A DNA stretch of 64,000 nt from assembly GCF_000720175.1 (NCBI RefSeq), contig NZ_JOIX01000006.1, forward strand, positions 62,001 to 126,000. The letters run 5' to 3'. Both the position numbers and the translations under genes were made by a program. The first letter of the stretch is position 1. Each line of letters opens with the position of its first letter. The stretch is from Streptomyces sp. NRRL S-337. Its GTDB lineage: Bacteria; Actinomycetota; Actinomycetes; Streptomycetales; Streptomycetaceae. Below, in pieces: positions 31,020-39,395 of the stretch. A model generated the notes under the pieces. The model did no database searches and had not been told where the DNA came from. It worked only from the letters and a program-made list of their open reading frames with translations.

Positions 31020-33131
31020 GTGCCAGGCATCGTCCCCACTACCCAACCGGCCCGCAGGCCGTCCCAAGAGCGGCGTCCGGCGCCGCCCCGGACCCCTCAA
31101 CCACAGCCCGTCCACTCCTCGCTGGTCTGCGTGGCACTGCCGGCCCTCGCGGTGTCCCCCGCGTCGGGGCAGCTGACCGGCCAGGGCATGGACGGCTTCT
31201 ACCGGGACGGCCGGCGGGTCCTGTCCCACTGCGAGTTGCGGGTCGCGGGCGGTGAACCGCTGGTCGTCCAGGGCCGGATGACCGCCGCCGACCGGGCCCG
31301 GTTCGTCGGCACGATCCGCAGAACCGGTGAGCGGGGGCCGGACCCGGACATCCGGATGGAGCGGCTGCGGACGGCCGACGGCACCGAGCGGATCACCTTC
31401 CTCAGCAGCGCGACCCGGCCCGTCAGACTGCCGGTGGAGATCCGTCTGCAGACCGACCTGGCGGAGCTTGGAGCCGTCGCCGTCGGCCTCCCGGGCCCCG
31501 AGCTGCGCGCCGCCGTCCACGGCTCCGGTCTCCGCTGGTCAGGGCCGGGAGTGCACGCGGTGGTGACCGCCGACCCGCCGCCCGAGGACGCCCTGGCCTC
31601 GGCCGGGCTGCTGCGCTGGGAACTCGAACTCCCACCCGGCGGCCGCCGCACCATCGAGCTGCGCGTCGAACTGGAGCAGACCGCCGGACCGGGCAGCGGA
31701 CCCGCCGGGCACCGTCGCGCCGGGGACGCCCGCATCCCCGGCCCGCGCAGCGGCACCTTCGCGCCGCGCACCCGCGCAGACCGGCCACCCCGCCCCTGGT
31801 CGGACGCCCGGCTGGAGTGCGACGACCACCGGGCCGACGCCCTCATGGCGGCCGGTCTGGACGATCTGTACGGCCTGGCGATACGGGACCCGGCCGCGCC
31901 CGCTGATGTCTATCTCGCGGGCGGGTTCCCCTGGCGCTGCGGGCTGGCACCGGCCGAGGCGCTGTGGGCCGCCAGAATGCTGCTGCCCTTGGGCACCCGG
32001 CTTGCCGCGGGCACCCTGCGGGCGCTCGCCCGTGGCCAACAGGCCGCACCAGGGCCGGATTTCGGCCGAATTCCGGGAGCCCTGCGGGACGCGGGACCGC
32101 ATGCCCCGCCCAGCTGCACGGGTATCGAGGCGACCCTGCTGTTCCCGGCCGTGCTCGCGGAGGCGCACCGCTGGGGACTGCCCGAGCCGGAGACCGAACG
32201 GTTGCTGCCCGCCGCGGAACGGTGTCTGAGATGGCTGCGGATCGTCTCCGACCCGGTGGGCCGCGCCCGCAGCGGCTATATCCCCGATCCGGCGCCCGAC
32301 GGGCCGTACCGCTGCGAGACCCAGGCCCACGCCCACCGGGCCGCCCTGCTGGGCGCGGATCTCCTCGACGCCTGCGGATCCGCCGACGCCGCGGCGCTGC
32401 GTGAGTGGGCCGCGGAGCTGCGCGCCCGGTTCCGCAGGGACTTCTGGCTGGAGGACCGGGCCGGCGGCCGCCCCGCCGCGCTGCTAACCGTCGATGGCCG
32501 GCCCGTTCCGTACCTGGGTTCCGCCGCCGCCCATCTCCTCGACACCGGACTGCTCGGCGGTGGCGCCCTCGCCCCGGGTCTGCTGGACGCGGCCCAGACG
32601 GACCAGCTGGCGAGGCTGCTGAGCGGGCCGGTCATGGACTCCGGGTGGGGACTGCGCGGACTGGGTGCCAAGGAGAGCGGCTACAACCCGTTCGGCCACC
32701 GCAGCGGTGCGGTGCGCGTCCACGAAACGGCGATCGCCGCCGCCGGACTGGCCGCGGCCGGCCACGAGCGGGCCGCCGCAGCCCTGACCCGGGGCGTCCT
32801 GGATGCCGCGGAGAGCTTCGGGCACCGCCTCCCGGAGATGTACGCGGGGGAGCAGCGCACGGCCGACGGAGCACCCGTGCCACATCCGGCGGCCTGCCGC
32901 CCGGCAGCGGTGTCGGCCGCCGGCGCGGTGCACATACTGATCGCCCTCGCCGGCCTGCGCCCCGATGTACCGGCCGGCACGGTGTCCGTGCGGCCGCTCG
33001 GTACGGCCCCGCTCGGCGCGATGCAGCTCACCGGGCTGAGCGTCGCCGAGCAGCCGTTCGCCGTACGGATCAGCAGACTCGGCATGGGGATGGTGGAAGC
33101 GGCTGCGGAGGGCCTGCAACTGGGCTCGTGA
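31020..33131 (+). CDS. Glycogen debranching enzyme-like protein (GDE N-terminal plus (alpha/alpha)6 barrel)
   Basis: The product has 703 residues from the GTG at 31020, which has AGGGAG eight bases upstream; the longer open frame before it has no ribosome site. Residues about 35-230 resemble the beta-sandwich domain in front of amylo-alpha-1,6-glucosidase-like enzymes (VALPALAVSPASGQLTGQG, FYRDGRRVLSH). The rest is a helical barrel with GGFPWRCGL, CETQAHAHRAAL and YNPFGHRSGAVRVHETA, the last placing acidic and aromatic residues where the active site of such hydrolases lies. It probably acts on alpha-glucans; substrate unproven. Confidence 0.75.
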   Translation: MPGIVPTTQPARRPSQERRPAPPRTPQPQPVHSSLVCVALPALAVSPASGQLTGQGMDGFYRDGRRVLSHCELRVAGGEPLVVQGRMTAADRARFVGTIRRTGERGPDPDIRMERLRTADGTERITFLSSATRPVRLPVEIRLQTDLAELGAVAVGLPGPELRAAVHGSGLRWSGPGVHAVVTADPPPEDALASAGLLRWELELPPGGRRTIELRVELEQTAGPGSGPAGHRRAGDARIPGPRSGTFAPRTRADRPPRPWSDARLECDDHRADALMAAGLDDLYGLAIRDPAAPADVYLAGGFPWRCGLAPAEALWAARMLLPLGTRLAAGTLRALARGQQAAPGPDFGRIPGALRDAGPHAPPSCTGIEATLLFPAVLAEAHRWGLPEPETERLLPAAERCLRWLRIVSDPVGRARSGYIPDPAPDGPYRCETQAHAHRAALLGADLLDACGSADAAALREWAAELRARFRRDFWLEDRAGGRPAALLTVDGRPVPYLGSAAAHLLDTGLLGGGALAPGLLDAAQTDQLARLLSGPVMDSGWGLRGLGAKESGYNPFGHRSGAVRVHETAIAAAGLAAAGHERAAAALTRGVLDAAESFGHRLPEMYAGEQRTADGAPVPHPAACRPAAVSAAGAVHILIALAGLRPDVPAGTVSVRPLGTAPLGAMQLTGLSVAEQPFAVRISRLGMGMVEAAAEGLQLGS

Positions 33132-33148
33132 GGTACTGCGGGCCTGTT

Positions 33149-33168
33149 TATCGTCAGGCGGACGACTA
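33149..33168. promoter_or_regulatory. Putative NrtR-type operator before the Nudix regulator
   Basis: TATCGTCA-GGCG-GACGACTA is a near-perfect inverted repeat 10 bases before the Nudix gene. On the other strand it reads TAGTCGTC-N4-TGACGATA, similar in form to operators of actinobacterial Nudix regulators of NAD synthesis. It is probably autoregulatory. Confidence 0.45.
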
Positions 33169-33178
33169 TGATCACGCC

Positions 33179-33943
33179 ATGCCTCCCTACGACCCGTCGG
33201 CCTTCCCGCCCTTCGCTGTCACCGTCGACCTGGTCGTGCTCACCGTGCGCCGCCACGCCCTCTGCGCGCTGGCTGTCCGCCGCGGTGAGCCGCCGTTCCA
33301 GGGCCGCTGGGCGCTGCCCGGCGGATTCGTCCGGGCCGACGAGGACCTTGAGGCAGCGGCCGCCCGGGAGCTCGCCGAGGAGACCGGTCTGCACGCCCAG
33401 ACCCCGGCCGGACCCCCGCCCGTGTACGGCGCCCACCTGGAACAGCTCGCCACCTACGGCGATCCGAAGCGGGACCCCCGGATGCGGGTCGTCAGCGTCG
33501 CGCATCTGGTCCTCGCGCCGGACCTGCCGGCACCCACGGCCGGCGGTGACGCCCACAGTGCCCGGTGGGCGCCGGTCGAGACCCTGCTGGAGCCGGACGA
33601 CGCCCATGCCCGCGAGGGCGAGCTGGGGGCCCCGCTCGCCTTCGACCATGCCCAGATCCTCGCCGACGGGGTGGAGCGGGCCCGCTCGAAGATCGAGTAC
33701 TCCTCGCTCGCCACGGCCTTCTGCCCGCCGGAGTTCACGGTGGGGGAGCTGCGCCGGGTCTACGAGGCCGTGTGGGGGGTGGCCCTGGACCCCCGGAACT
33801 TCCACCGGAAGGTGACCGGCACGCCAGGATTCCTGGTGCCGACGGGCGGCACCACGACGCGACAGGGCGGCCGCCCTGCGCAGCTCTTCCGGGCCGGTGG
33901 CGCGACGCTGCTCAACCCCCCAATGCTGCGCCCCGAGGTCTGA
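33179..33943 (+). CDS. NrtR-family Nudix regulator
   Basis: This 254-residue protein has residues 10-150 as a Nudix domain with the full box (GGFVRADEDLEAAAARELAEETG). Residues 165-240 are a winged helix (EFTVGELRRVYEAVWGVALD then NFHRKVTGTPGFL) characteristic of NrtR, in which the Nudix domain senses ADP-ribose or a related nucleotide and the C-terminal domain binds DNA. An inverted repeat in its own promoter fits autoregulation. No NAD gene is adjacent, so its targets are unknown. Confidence 0.82.
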   Translation: MPPYDPSAFPPFAVTVDLVVLTVRRHALCALAVRRGEPPFQGRWALPGGFVRADEDLEAAAARELAEETGLHAQTPAGPPPVYGAHLEQLATYGDPKRDPRMRVVSVAHLVLAPDLPAPTAGGDAHSARWAPVETLLEPDDAHAREGELGAPLAFDHAQILADGVERARSKIEYSSLATAFCPPEFTVGELRRVYEAVWGVALDPRNFHRKVTGTPGFLVPTGGTTTRQGGRPAQLFRAGGATLLNPPMLRPEV

Positions 33944-34750
33944 GTAAGGCCCTCGGCCTTGGCCGCCGCGTATCCGATGGGGGCGACAACGGGCGACTGT
34001 TCTCTCCTGTGCGCCGCGCACCGCGGAAACCGACACGATTGAACAATTACGAGAAAATAGGACATATTCCGATACCTTGTCCGGGTGGGTCCGCTCGTCC
34101 CGCCGATGGCCGACGTCCGGCCGCGCGCCTGTCGACGGCCCGCCTCCCGCGGCGTCGCGGTCGCTGCGGCCGTCGGGTGCCGGTCGCACCCCGGCCTGCT
34201 TCGGCGCCGCTCGCACCGCCCGCATCGTCGGCGTCGCCGCCGGGCGCGCACCCCGATGTCGTCGCCCCCGAGTGGATTCCTCAACTCACCTGCCGGGTAA
34301 CGCCCGTGGCGCGGAGAGCCTCGTGAGTCGAGGTGCGGAATGGGTCGTCATCCGGTGTGGTGGATGCCCGTTGATGCCGCTGTTCCGGGTGTGAAATTCC
34401 CTGTTTTCAAGGAGTGGTTGTGCGGTGGCCGTCAAGTGGCGGTCCGGAATCGACCGCGCCATATCGGTCGTGAGAAGCGGCTCGGCTCAATCCGCAGGCG
34501 CCGCGCCGTCGTTGCGGACAACCGGCCCTGGCCTGCGGCGATGTCGCTACGGAGCGCTGTGGCTCTCCGTTCCGGTCGAGTAAGGCGCCTGTTTTGACGC
34601 CCTGTTGTTGCGCATGCTGTTCGTAACTCGCCCTGGGCAGCGCATTTCCTTCCGATAAAGCGTCAATTCAGAGATGGGGGGCGATCACCCTTTCGTGTGC
34701 TTTTCACCAAAGACCTCAAGGGTGTTCAGGGTGTCGCCGACAAAGGATGC
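33944..34750. other. Long gene-free region upstream of whiH
   Basis: I see no convincing gene in these 807 bases. An AT-richer patch at 34035-34075 contains TTGAAC (34039-34044) and CATATT (34063-34068) spaced 18 bases, a plausible promoter. CCGATAA at 34652-34658 matches the -10 core used by sigma WhiG, on which whiH is known to depend in S. coelicolor, but the expected -35 is not at the right distance. Close to the start, CTTTCGTG (34690-34697) and CACCAAAG (34705-34712) form a 7/8-matched inverted repeat that could be a WhiH operator. Confidence 0.5.
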
Positions 34751-35695
34751 GTGAGTACCCTTGCGCACACCATGATGACCGCGGCTCGCCCCGGCGACAC
34801 CGGCCTCGCAGGCCCGGGCGAGCTTGACCGCTACCCCTACGCCAACGCCGCCAACGCCGCGAACACCGGCAACACGGTCGGCCCGGAGCGTGCCGAGCGC
34901 GTTCCGCAGGTCTGGGACGGCTCCGAGGCCGAGATCGGCCGGGTCGGCCGGCGCGCGGCCGGCAGCCGCGGCCGCGGCCTGCACGGCCAACTCGTCCAGC
35001 AGCTCGGCCAGATGATCGTCTCCGGCGATCTCGGCGCCGACCGTCCGCTCGTCCCCGAGGAGATCGGCCAGCGCTTCGAGGTCTCCCGCACCGTCGTCCG
35101 TGAGTCACTGCGCGTCCTCGAGGCCAAGGGGCTCGTGAGCGCGCGCCCCAACGTGGGCACCCGGGTGCGTCCGGTCAGCGACTGGAACCTCCTGGACCCC
35201 GACATCATCGAGTGGCGCGCCTACGGGCCGCAGCGTGACGACCAGCGCCGGGAGCTGTGCGAGCTGCGCTGGACGATCGAGCCGCTGGCCGCCCGGCTCG
35301 CCGCCGGGCACGGCCGGGAGGACATCCAGCAGCGGCTGGCCGACATGGTCGAGATCATGGGCCACTCCGCGGCCCAGGGCGACATCATGACCTTCGGCCG
35401 TGCCGACGCGGAGTTCCACTCCCTGCTGCTCCAGCTCGCCGGAAACCGCATGCTGGAGCACCTCTCCGGCATCGTCTCCGCCGCCCTGCACGTCTCCGGC
35501 GGACCCGCCGGTGGCTGCGAGCGGCCGGTCGAGACGTCCGTGGGCCAGCACATGAGGGTGGTCGACGCCATCGGCACCGGCGACGCCACGGCGGCCGAAT
35601 CCGCGATGCGCCAGCTCCTCGCCGCCCATGAGGCGGTCGGCCAGGGCTCCGGGACGCCTGTGGACCACGTCGTCCCCGCGCCCCGCGAGCACTGA
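34751..35695 (+). CDS. whiH: Sporulation regulator WhiH (GntR/FadR family)
   Basis: This 314-residue protein starts at the GTG at 34751 (VSTLAHTMM), matching the known start, with AAGGA just before it. Residues 60-135 are a GntR winged helix (RGLHGQLVQQLGQMIVSGDL, GQRFEVSRTVVRESLRVLEA). The rest is a FadR-type ligand domain with Asp/His positions (FGRADAEFHSLLLQLAGN) that usually bind metal and a carboxylate. WhiH is needed for sporulation septation in aerial hyphae. Its place directly before hrdB is the conserved Streptomyces arrangement. Confidence 0.93.
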   Translation: MSTLAHTMMTAARPGDTGLAGPGELDRYPYANAANAANTGNTVGPERAERVPQVWDGSEAEIGRVGRRAAGSRGRGLHGQLVQQLGQMIVSGDLGADRPLVPEEIGQRFEVSRTVVRESLRVLEAKGLVSARPNVGTRVRPVSDWNLLDPDIIEWRAYGPQRDDQRRELCELRWTIEPLAARLAAGHGREDIQQRLADMVEIMGHSAAQGDIMTFGRADAEFHSLLLQLAGNRMLEHLSGIVSAALHVSGGPAGGCERPVETSVGQHMRVVDAIGTGDATAAESAMRQLLAAHEAVGQGSGTPVDHVVPAPREH

Positions 35696-36096
35696 AAGCC
35701 GTACCCGACCGCGTACGGAACGTAGGCGCCGCGCGGCCCCGTGCCTTGCGTACCTCTCGGGCTGGGCACGCCGTACGCGGCGAAGGCGCACCCGCTCGCC
35801 GGATCCGGGGCGTCGACCGGATCCGGCGGCAGATCTCGGGAGGATTGCATGTCATATGACAGGGAATGGGTCGTTATGGGGTGTGACTCGGGCCACGCAG
35901 ATTGGGCGTAACGCTCTCCCGGGAAGCGCGATGACTTAAGAGGTGATAGCCGAGGAGGGAATACGAGCGGCGTTCGTGACGCTGTTCAACTCCCCGGTTG
36001 CCCCTGCGCCGTCGGTCCATCCCCACCGGCGGTCGTCGGCTCCGATCCACACTGGACGGGGTCGGAAGCCGTTTCCATCGTTCCGAGAGGTTGTTC
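35696..36096. other. whiH-hrdB intergenic region (hrdB leader)
   Basis: No gene is apparent in 401 bases. The part nearest whiH has GGATCCGG repeats (about 35798-35826). The part nearest hrdB must hold its promoters. A GGGAAT at 35957-35962 recalls the -35 of sigma R promoters, known for hrdB in S. coelicolor, but the GTT expected 18 bases on is 21 bases away, so I do not assign it. Confidence 0.5.
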
Positions 36097-37644
36097 GTGT
36101 CGGCCAGCACATCCCGTACGCTCCCGCCGGAGATCGCCGAGTCCGAGTCTGTGATGGCGCTCATCGAGCGGGGAAAGGCAGATGGGCAGATCGCCGGCGA
36201 TGACGTGCGTCGGGCCTTCGAGGCTGACCAGATTCCGCCAACCCAGTGGAAGAACGTTCTGCGCAGCCTCAACCAGATCCTCGACGAGGAGGGTGTGACG
36301 CTGATGGTCAGTGCCGCAGAGGCGCCCAAGCGCACCCGCAAGAGCGTCGCAGCGAAGAGTCCGGCGAAGCGCACCGCCACCAAGACCGTCGCGGCCAAGA
36401 CCGCCACGGTCAAGAAGACCACCGCCGCCGCCACCGCCCCCGCGGCGGACCCGGCCGGTGAGTCCGAGTCCGCGCCTGCGAAGAAGGCAGCGGCGAAGAA
36501 GGCGACCGCCAAGAAGACGGTCGCGAAGAAGACCACGGCCAAGAAGGCCACCGCGAAGAAGACCGCGGCCAAGAAGGACGTCGACGAGCTGCTCGACGAC
36601 GAGGTGACCGAGGAGACCCCGACCCCCGGCAAGGGCGAGGGCCCCGAGGGCGCCGACACCCCGGAGAACGCCGGCTTCGTCCTCTCCGACGATGACGAGG
36701 ACGACGCCCCGGCCCAGCAGGTCGCCGCGGCCGGCGCCACCGCCGACCCGGTCAAGGACTACCTCAAGCAGATCGGTAAGGTCCCGCTCCTCAACGCCGA
36801 GCAGGAGGTCGAGCTCGCCAAGCGCATCGAGGCGGGCCTGTTCGCCGAGGACAAGCTGGCGAACTCCGACAAGCTCGCGCCGAAGCTCAAGCGTGAGCTG
36901 GAGATCATCGCCGAGGACGGCCGCCGGGCGAAGAACCACCTCCTGGAGGCCAACCTCCGTCTGGTGGTCTCCCTGGCCAAGCGCTACACCGGCCGCGGCA
37001 TGCTCTTCCTGGACCTGATCCAGGAGGGCAACCTCGGTCTGATCCGTGCGGTCGAGAAGTTCGACTACACCAAGGGCTACAAGTTCTCGACCTACGCGAC
37101 GTGGTGGATCCGCCAGGCCATCACCCGCGCCATGGCCGACCAGGCCCGTACGATCCGCATCCCCGTCCACATGGTCGAGGTCATCAACAAGCTGGCCCGT
37201 GTCCAGCGCCAGATGCTCCAGGACCTGGGCCGCGAGCCCACCCCGGAGGAGCTGGCCAAGGAACTCGACATGACCCCCGAGAAGGTCATCGAGGTCCAGA
37301 AGTACGGCCGCGAGCCGATTTCGCTGCACACCCCGCTGGGTGAGGACGGCGACAGCGAGTTCGGTGACCTGATCGAGGACTCCGAGGCGGTCGTGCCCGC
37401 CGATGCAGTGAGTTTCACGCTCCTGCAGGAGCAGCTGCACTCGGTTCTGGACACACTCTCGGAGCGGGAGGCCGGAGTCGTGTCCATGCGCTTCGGTCTC
37501 ACCGACGGCCAGCCGAAGACGCTGGACGAGATCGGCAAGGTCTACGGCGTCACGCGTGAGCGGATCCGTCAGATCGAGTCGAAGACGATGTCGAAGCTGC
37601 GTCACCCGTCGCGCTCCCAGGTGCTGCGGGACTACCTCGACTAG
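36097..37644 (+). CDS. hrdB: Principal RNA polymerase sigma factor HrdB
   Basis: This 515-residue housekeeping sigma factor starts at the GTG at 36097 ([16 protein letters not shown]) with GAGAGG upstream. Residues 1-75 are the N-terminal domain. Residues 80-165 are an unusual Lys/Ala-rich tract ([18 protein letters not shown]) followed by an acidic stretch, typical of streptomycete HrdB. Region 1.2 begins [17 protein letters not shown]; region 2 contains [20 protein letters not shown] for -10 recognition; region 4 ends [20 protein letters not shown] for -35 recognition. Essential and single-copy; ends at a strong hairpin. Confidence 0.98.
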   Translation: MSASTSRTLPPEIAESESVMALIERGKADGQIAGDDVRRAFEADQIPPTQWKNVLRSLNQILDEEGVTLMVSAAEAPKRTRKSVAAKSPAKRTATKTVAAKTATVKKTTAAATAPAADPAGESESAPAKKAAAKKATAKKTVAKKTTAKKATAKKTAAKKDVDELLDDEVTEETPTPGKGEGPEGADTPENAGFVLSDDDEDDAPAQQVAAAGATADPVKDYLKQIGKVPLLNAEQEVELAKRIEAGLFAEDKLANSDKLAPKLKRELEIIAEDGRRAKNHLLEANLRLVVSLAKRYTGRGMLFLDLIQEGNLGLIRAVEKFDYTKGYKFSTYATWWIRQAITRAMADQARTIRIPVHMVEVINKLARVQRQMLQDLGREPTPEELAKELDMTPEKVIEVQKYGREPISLHTPLGEDGDSEFGDLIEDSEAVVPADAVSFTLLQEQLHSVLDTLSEREAGVVSMRFGLTDGQPKTLDEIGKVYGVTRERIRQIESKTMSKLRHPSRSQVLRDYLD

Positions 37645-37672
37645 TCGAACCGCCCGGCCCGTACAGCGCCGT

Positions 37673-37707
37673 GAGCCCGGTCTCTCCAATGGGGAGGGGC
37701 CGGGCTC
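37673..37707 (+). terminator. Terminator after hrdB
   Basis: GAGCCCGGTCTCTCC at 37673-37687 can pair along 15 bases (with two G-U pairs) with the GAGGGGCCGGGCTC region ending at 37707. It has no U-tract but is a very stable stem 28 bases after the stop. Confidence 0.65.
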
Positions 37708-37784
37708 GCCGCCGTCCGGGTGCGGGGCGCAGCCGTTTGGGTCACTCTGGGTGGGCGACAGCTGTCCCACAGTCAGGAGTCCGT

Positions 37785-38594
37785 ATGCGTCCGACCGCAG
37801 GCGCCGCTCTCGGAGCCCTCGCACTGGTCCTCACCCTGCCGGTGCCGGCGACCGCGGACGAGTCGGTGATCGGTGGGAAGCCCACCCAGCTGTCCCAGAG
37901 TCCCTGGGCGGTGGCGCTGGCCTCCCACGAGCGCTTCGGGGCCCAGCGCTCCGGTCAGTTCTGCGGAGGGGTGCTGGTGGGGCACTCCACGGTCGTGACG
38001 GCCGCGCACTGCCTGAGCAAGGAAGTGCTGGGCGTCCCCTGGCGCCAGGTCCGGGACCTGCGCATCGTGATCGGGCGCGACAACCTCACCGGTGGCGGGG
38101 GACAGGAGGTCAAGCCGGCGAAGGTCTGGGTGAACCCCCGCTATGACAGCTGGACCAACGAGGGCGACATGGCCGTCCTCACGCTCCCGAGGCCAGTGCC
38201 GAACCGGCCCATCCCGATAGCGGGACGGAAGGACCGGGGCTACCGGCCGGGCAGCCGGGCCACGGTCTACGGCTGGGGAGACACCACGGGCGAGGGCAGC
38301 TATGCGTCACGGCTGCGCTCGGCGCACGTCAACGTGCTGCGCGACGTGGTCTGCGCGCGGGCCTATCCGGGCACCGCGGACGGAACGTACCGGTCCCGCT
38401 CCATGCTGTGTGCGGGGGAGCCGGACGGCGGGCGGGACGCCTGCCAGGGCGACAGCGGTGGACCGCTGGTCGTCCGCGGACGTCTCGTGGGGCTGGTGTC
38501 CTGGGGGACCGGCTGTGGCCAGGCGGGGAGCCCAGGGGTCTACACGCGGGCCTGGGCGCTGCTTCCGGCCGTATCGGCGCACGGTGCGGGCTGA
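37785..38594 (+). CDS. Secreted trypsin-like serine protease
   Basis: This 269-residue protein starts at the ATG at 37785, preceded by AGGAG. Residues 1-23 are a signal peptide ending PATA; the mature enzyme would begin near VIGGKPTQL, the usual activation junction. The S1 triad is His75 (TAAHC), Asp128 (EGDMAVL) and Ser224 (GDSGGP). Asp218 six residues before the Ser predicts trypsin-like cleavage after Arg/Lys. Six Cys are placed for disulfides. It is encoded in the conserved hrdB-parE interval. Confidence 0.93.
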   Translation: MRPTAGAALGALALVLTLPVPATADESVIGGKPTQLSQSPWAVALASHERFGAQRSGQFCGGVLVGHSTVVTAAHCLSKEVLGVPWRQVRDLRIVIGRDNLTGGGGQEVKPAKVWVNPRYDSWTNEGDMAVLTLPRPVPNRPIPIAGRKDRGYRPGSRATVYGWGDTTGEGSYASRLRSAHVNVLRDVVCARAYPGTADGTYRSRSMLCAGEPDGGRDACQGDSGGPLVVRGRLVGLVSWGTGCGQAGSPGVYTRAWALLPAVSAHGAG

Positions 38595-38720
38595 GCCGCC
38601 GCGGGGAGCCGGCAGACGAGCGGGGCGCGCGAACGAGAGCGGGCGGCCCCCCGGTGGTGCCGGGGTGACCGCCCGTCTCACGGCGCAAGGCCGCTGCTCG
38701 CTCGTCGTGGATGCGAAGTG

Positions 38721-38951
38721 TCAGCGTTCCTCATCGGACGCGGACGCCGGAGAAGCGTTCAGCCGCTCCGTCTCGTCCTGTATTTCCGCGGCGATCTTCT
38801 TGAGTTCTGGCTCGAACTTGCGACCGTGGTGGGCGCAGAAGAGCAGTTCTCCGCCGGACATCAGGACGACGCGCAGGTATGCCTGGGCGCCGCAGCGGTC
38901 GCAGCGGTCAGCGGCCGTCAGCGGGCTCGCGGGTGTCAGAACAGTAGTCAC
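38721..38951 (-). CDS. DUF7455-type small zinc protein, 76 aa
   Basis: This leftward 76-residue protein has CDRCG and FCAHH, a Cys2-CysHis zinc site, in a short beta domain (AYLRVVLMSGGELLFCAHH), followed by a helical tail. This small protein is conserved in actinobacteria near the principal sigma factor and type II topoisomerase genes; its role is unknown. It is divergent from parE. Confidence 0.85.
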   Translation of the reverse strand: MTTVLTPASPLTAADRCDRCGAQAYLRVVLMSGGELLFCAHHGRKFEPELKKIAAEIQDETERLNASPASASDEER

Positions 38952-39395
38952 GTCGCCTCTTCTCTAGCTCGACGAGCTGTCGTACCAGGGTCAACATCCA
39001 ACCAGGCCGAAAACGTTCCCGCTCGTGCCTTTTCCTCGAAAAAAATTCTTCGAGGGGGCCGGGTGCTGCCGGGTGGCGGCGAATGAGCCGTATTGCTTGG
39101 TGGTCTGATTCACGTTGGGTGCTGGGTCGGTCCCCCCGGCTGGCTTGCCGGTTGTTGATGAGGACGTGCCCGGAGCCTAAATGGTTCATGCCTCGAAGGG
39201 AACGTGATGTGCACGTCACTCGGACGTCACCCCAACGAGCGATCGAACGCACGAGCGAAATTCTACTACCATGAGCATGCTTACGGGTGGCGTCACATCG
39301 GCTCTACCAGGCCTCGGTACCCTCTGACGGGCGACACCGCCACAACCGAGTCCGCGGAATGCGGACTGCCAGAAATTCAGCGAGGAGCGAACCGC
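38952..39395. other. Divergent intergenic region before parE
   Basis: No gene is convincing in 444 bases. It holds the perfect palindrome AGCTCGACGAGCT (about 38965-38977), a CCTCGAA/TTCGAGG hairpin with an A-rich loop at 39034-39055, and two ACGTCAC repeats near 39213-39230. Promoters for both flanking genes should lie here; I cannot place them reliably. Confidence 0.45.

Noticed and set aside
34340..34597. 85-codon frame in the whiH upstream region
   Set aside because: No ribosome site and Arg-rich random composition; not supported as a gene.
34652..34658. Sigma WhiG -10 core CCGATAA upstream of whiH
   Set aside because: No TAAA-like -35 is found 15-16 bases before it; kept only as a note in the intergenic entry.
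35958..35986. Sigma R-like promoter (GGAAT ... GTT) before hrdB
   Set aside because: The spacing is 21 bases instead of about 18, so the match is poor even though such a promoter is known in S. coelicolor.
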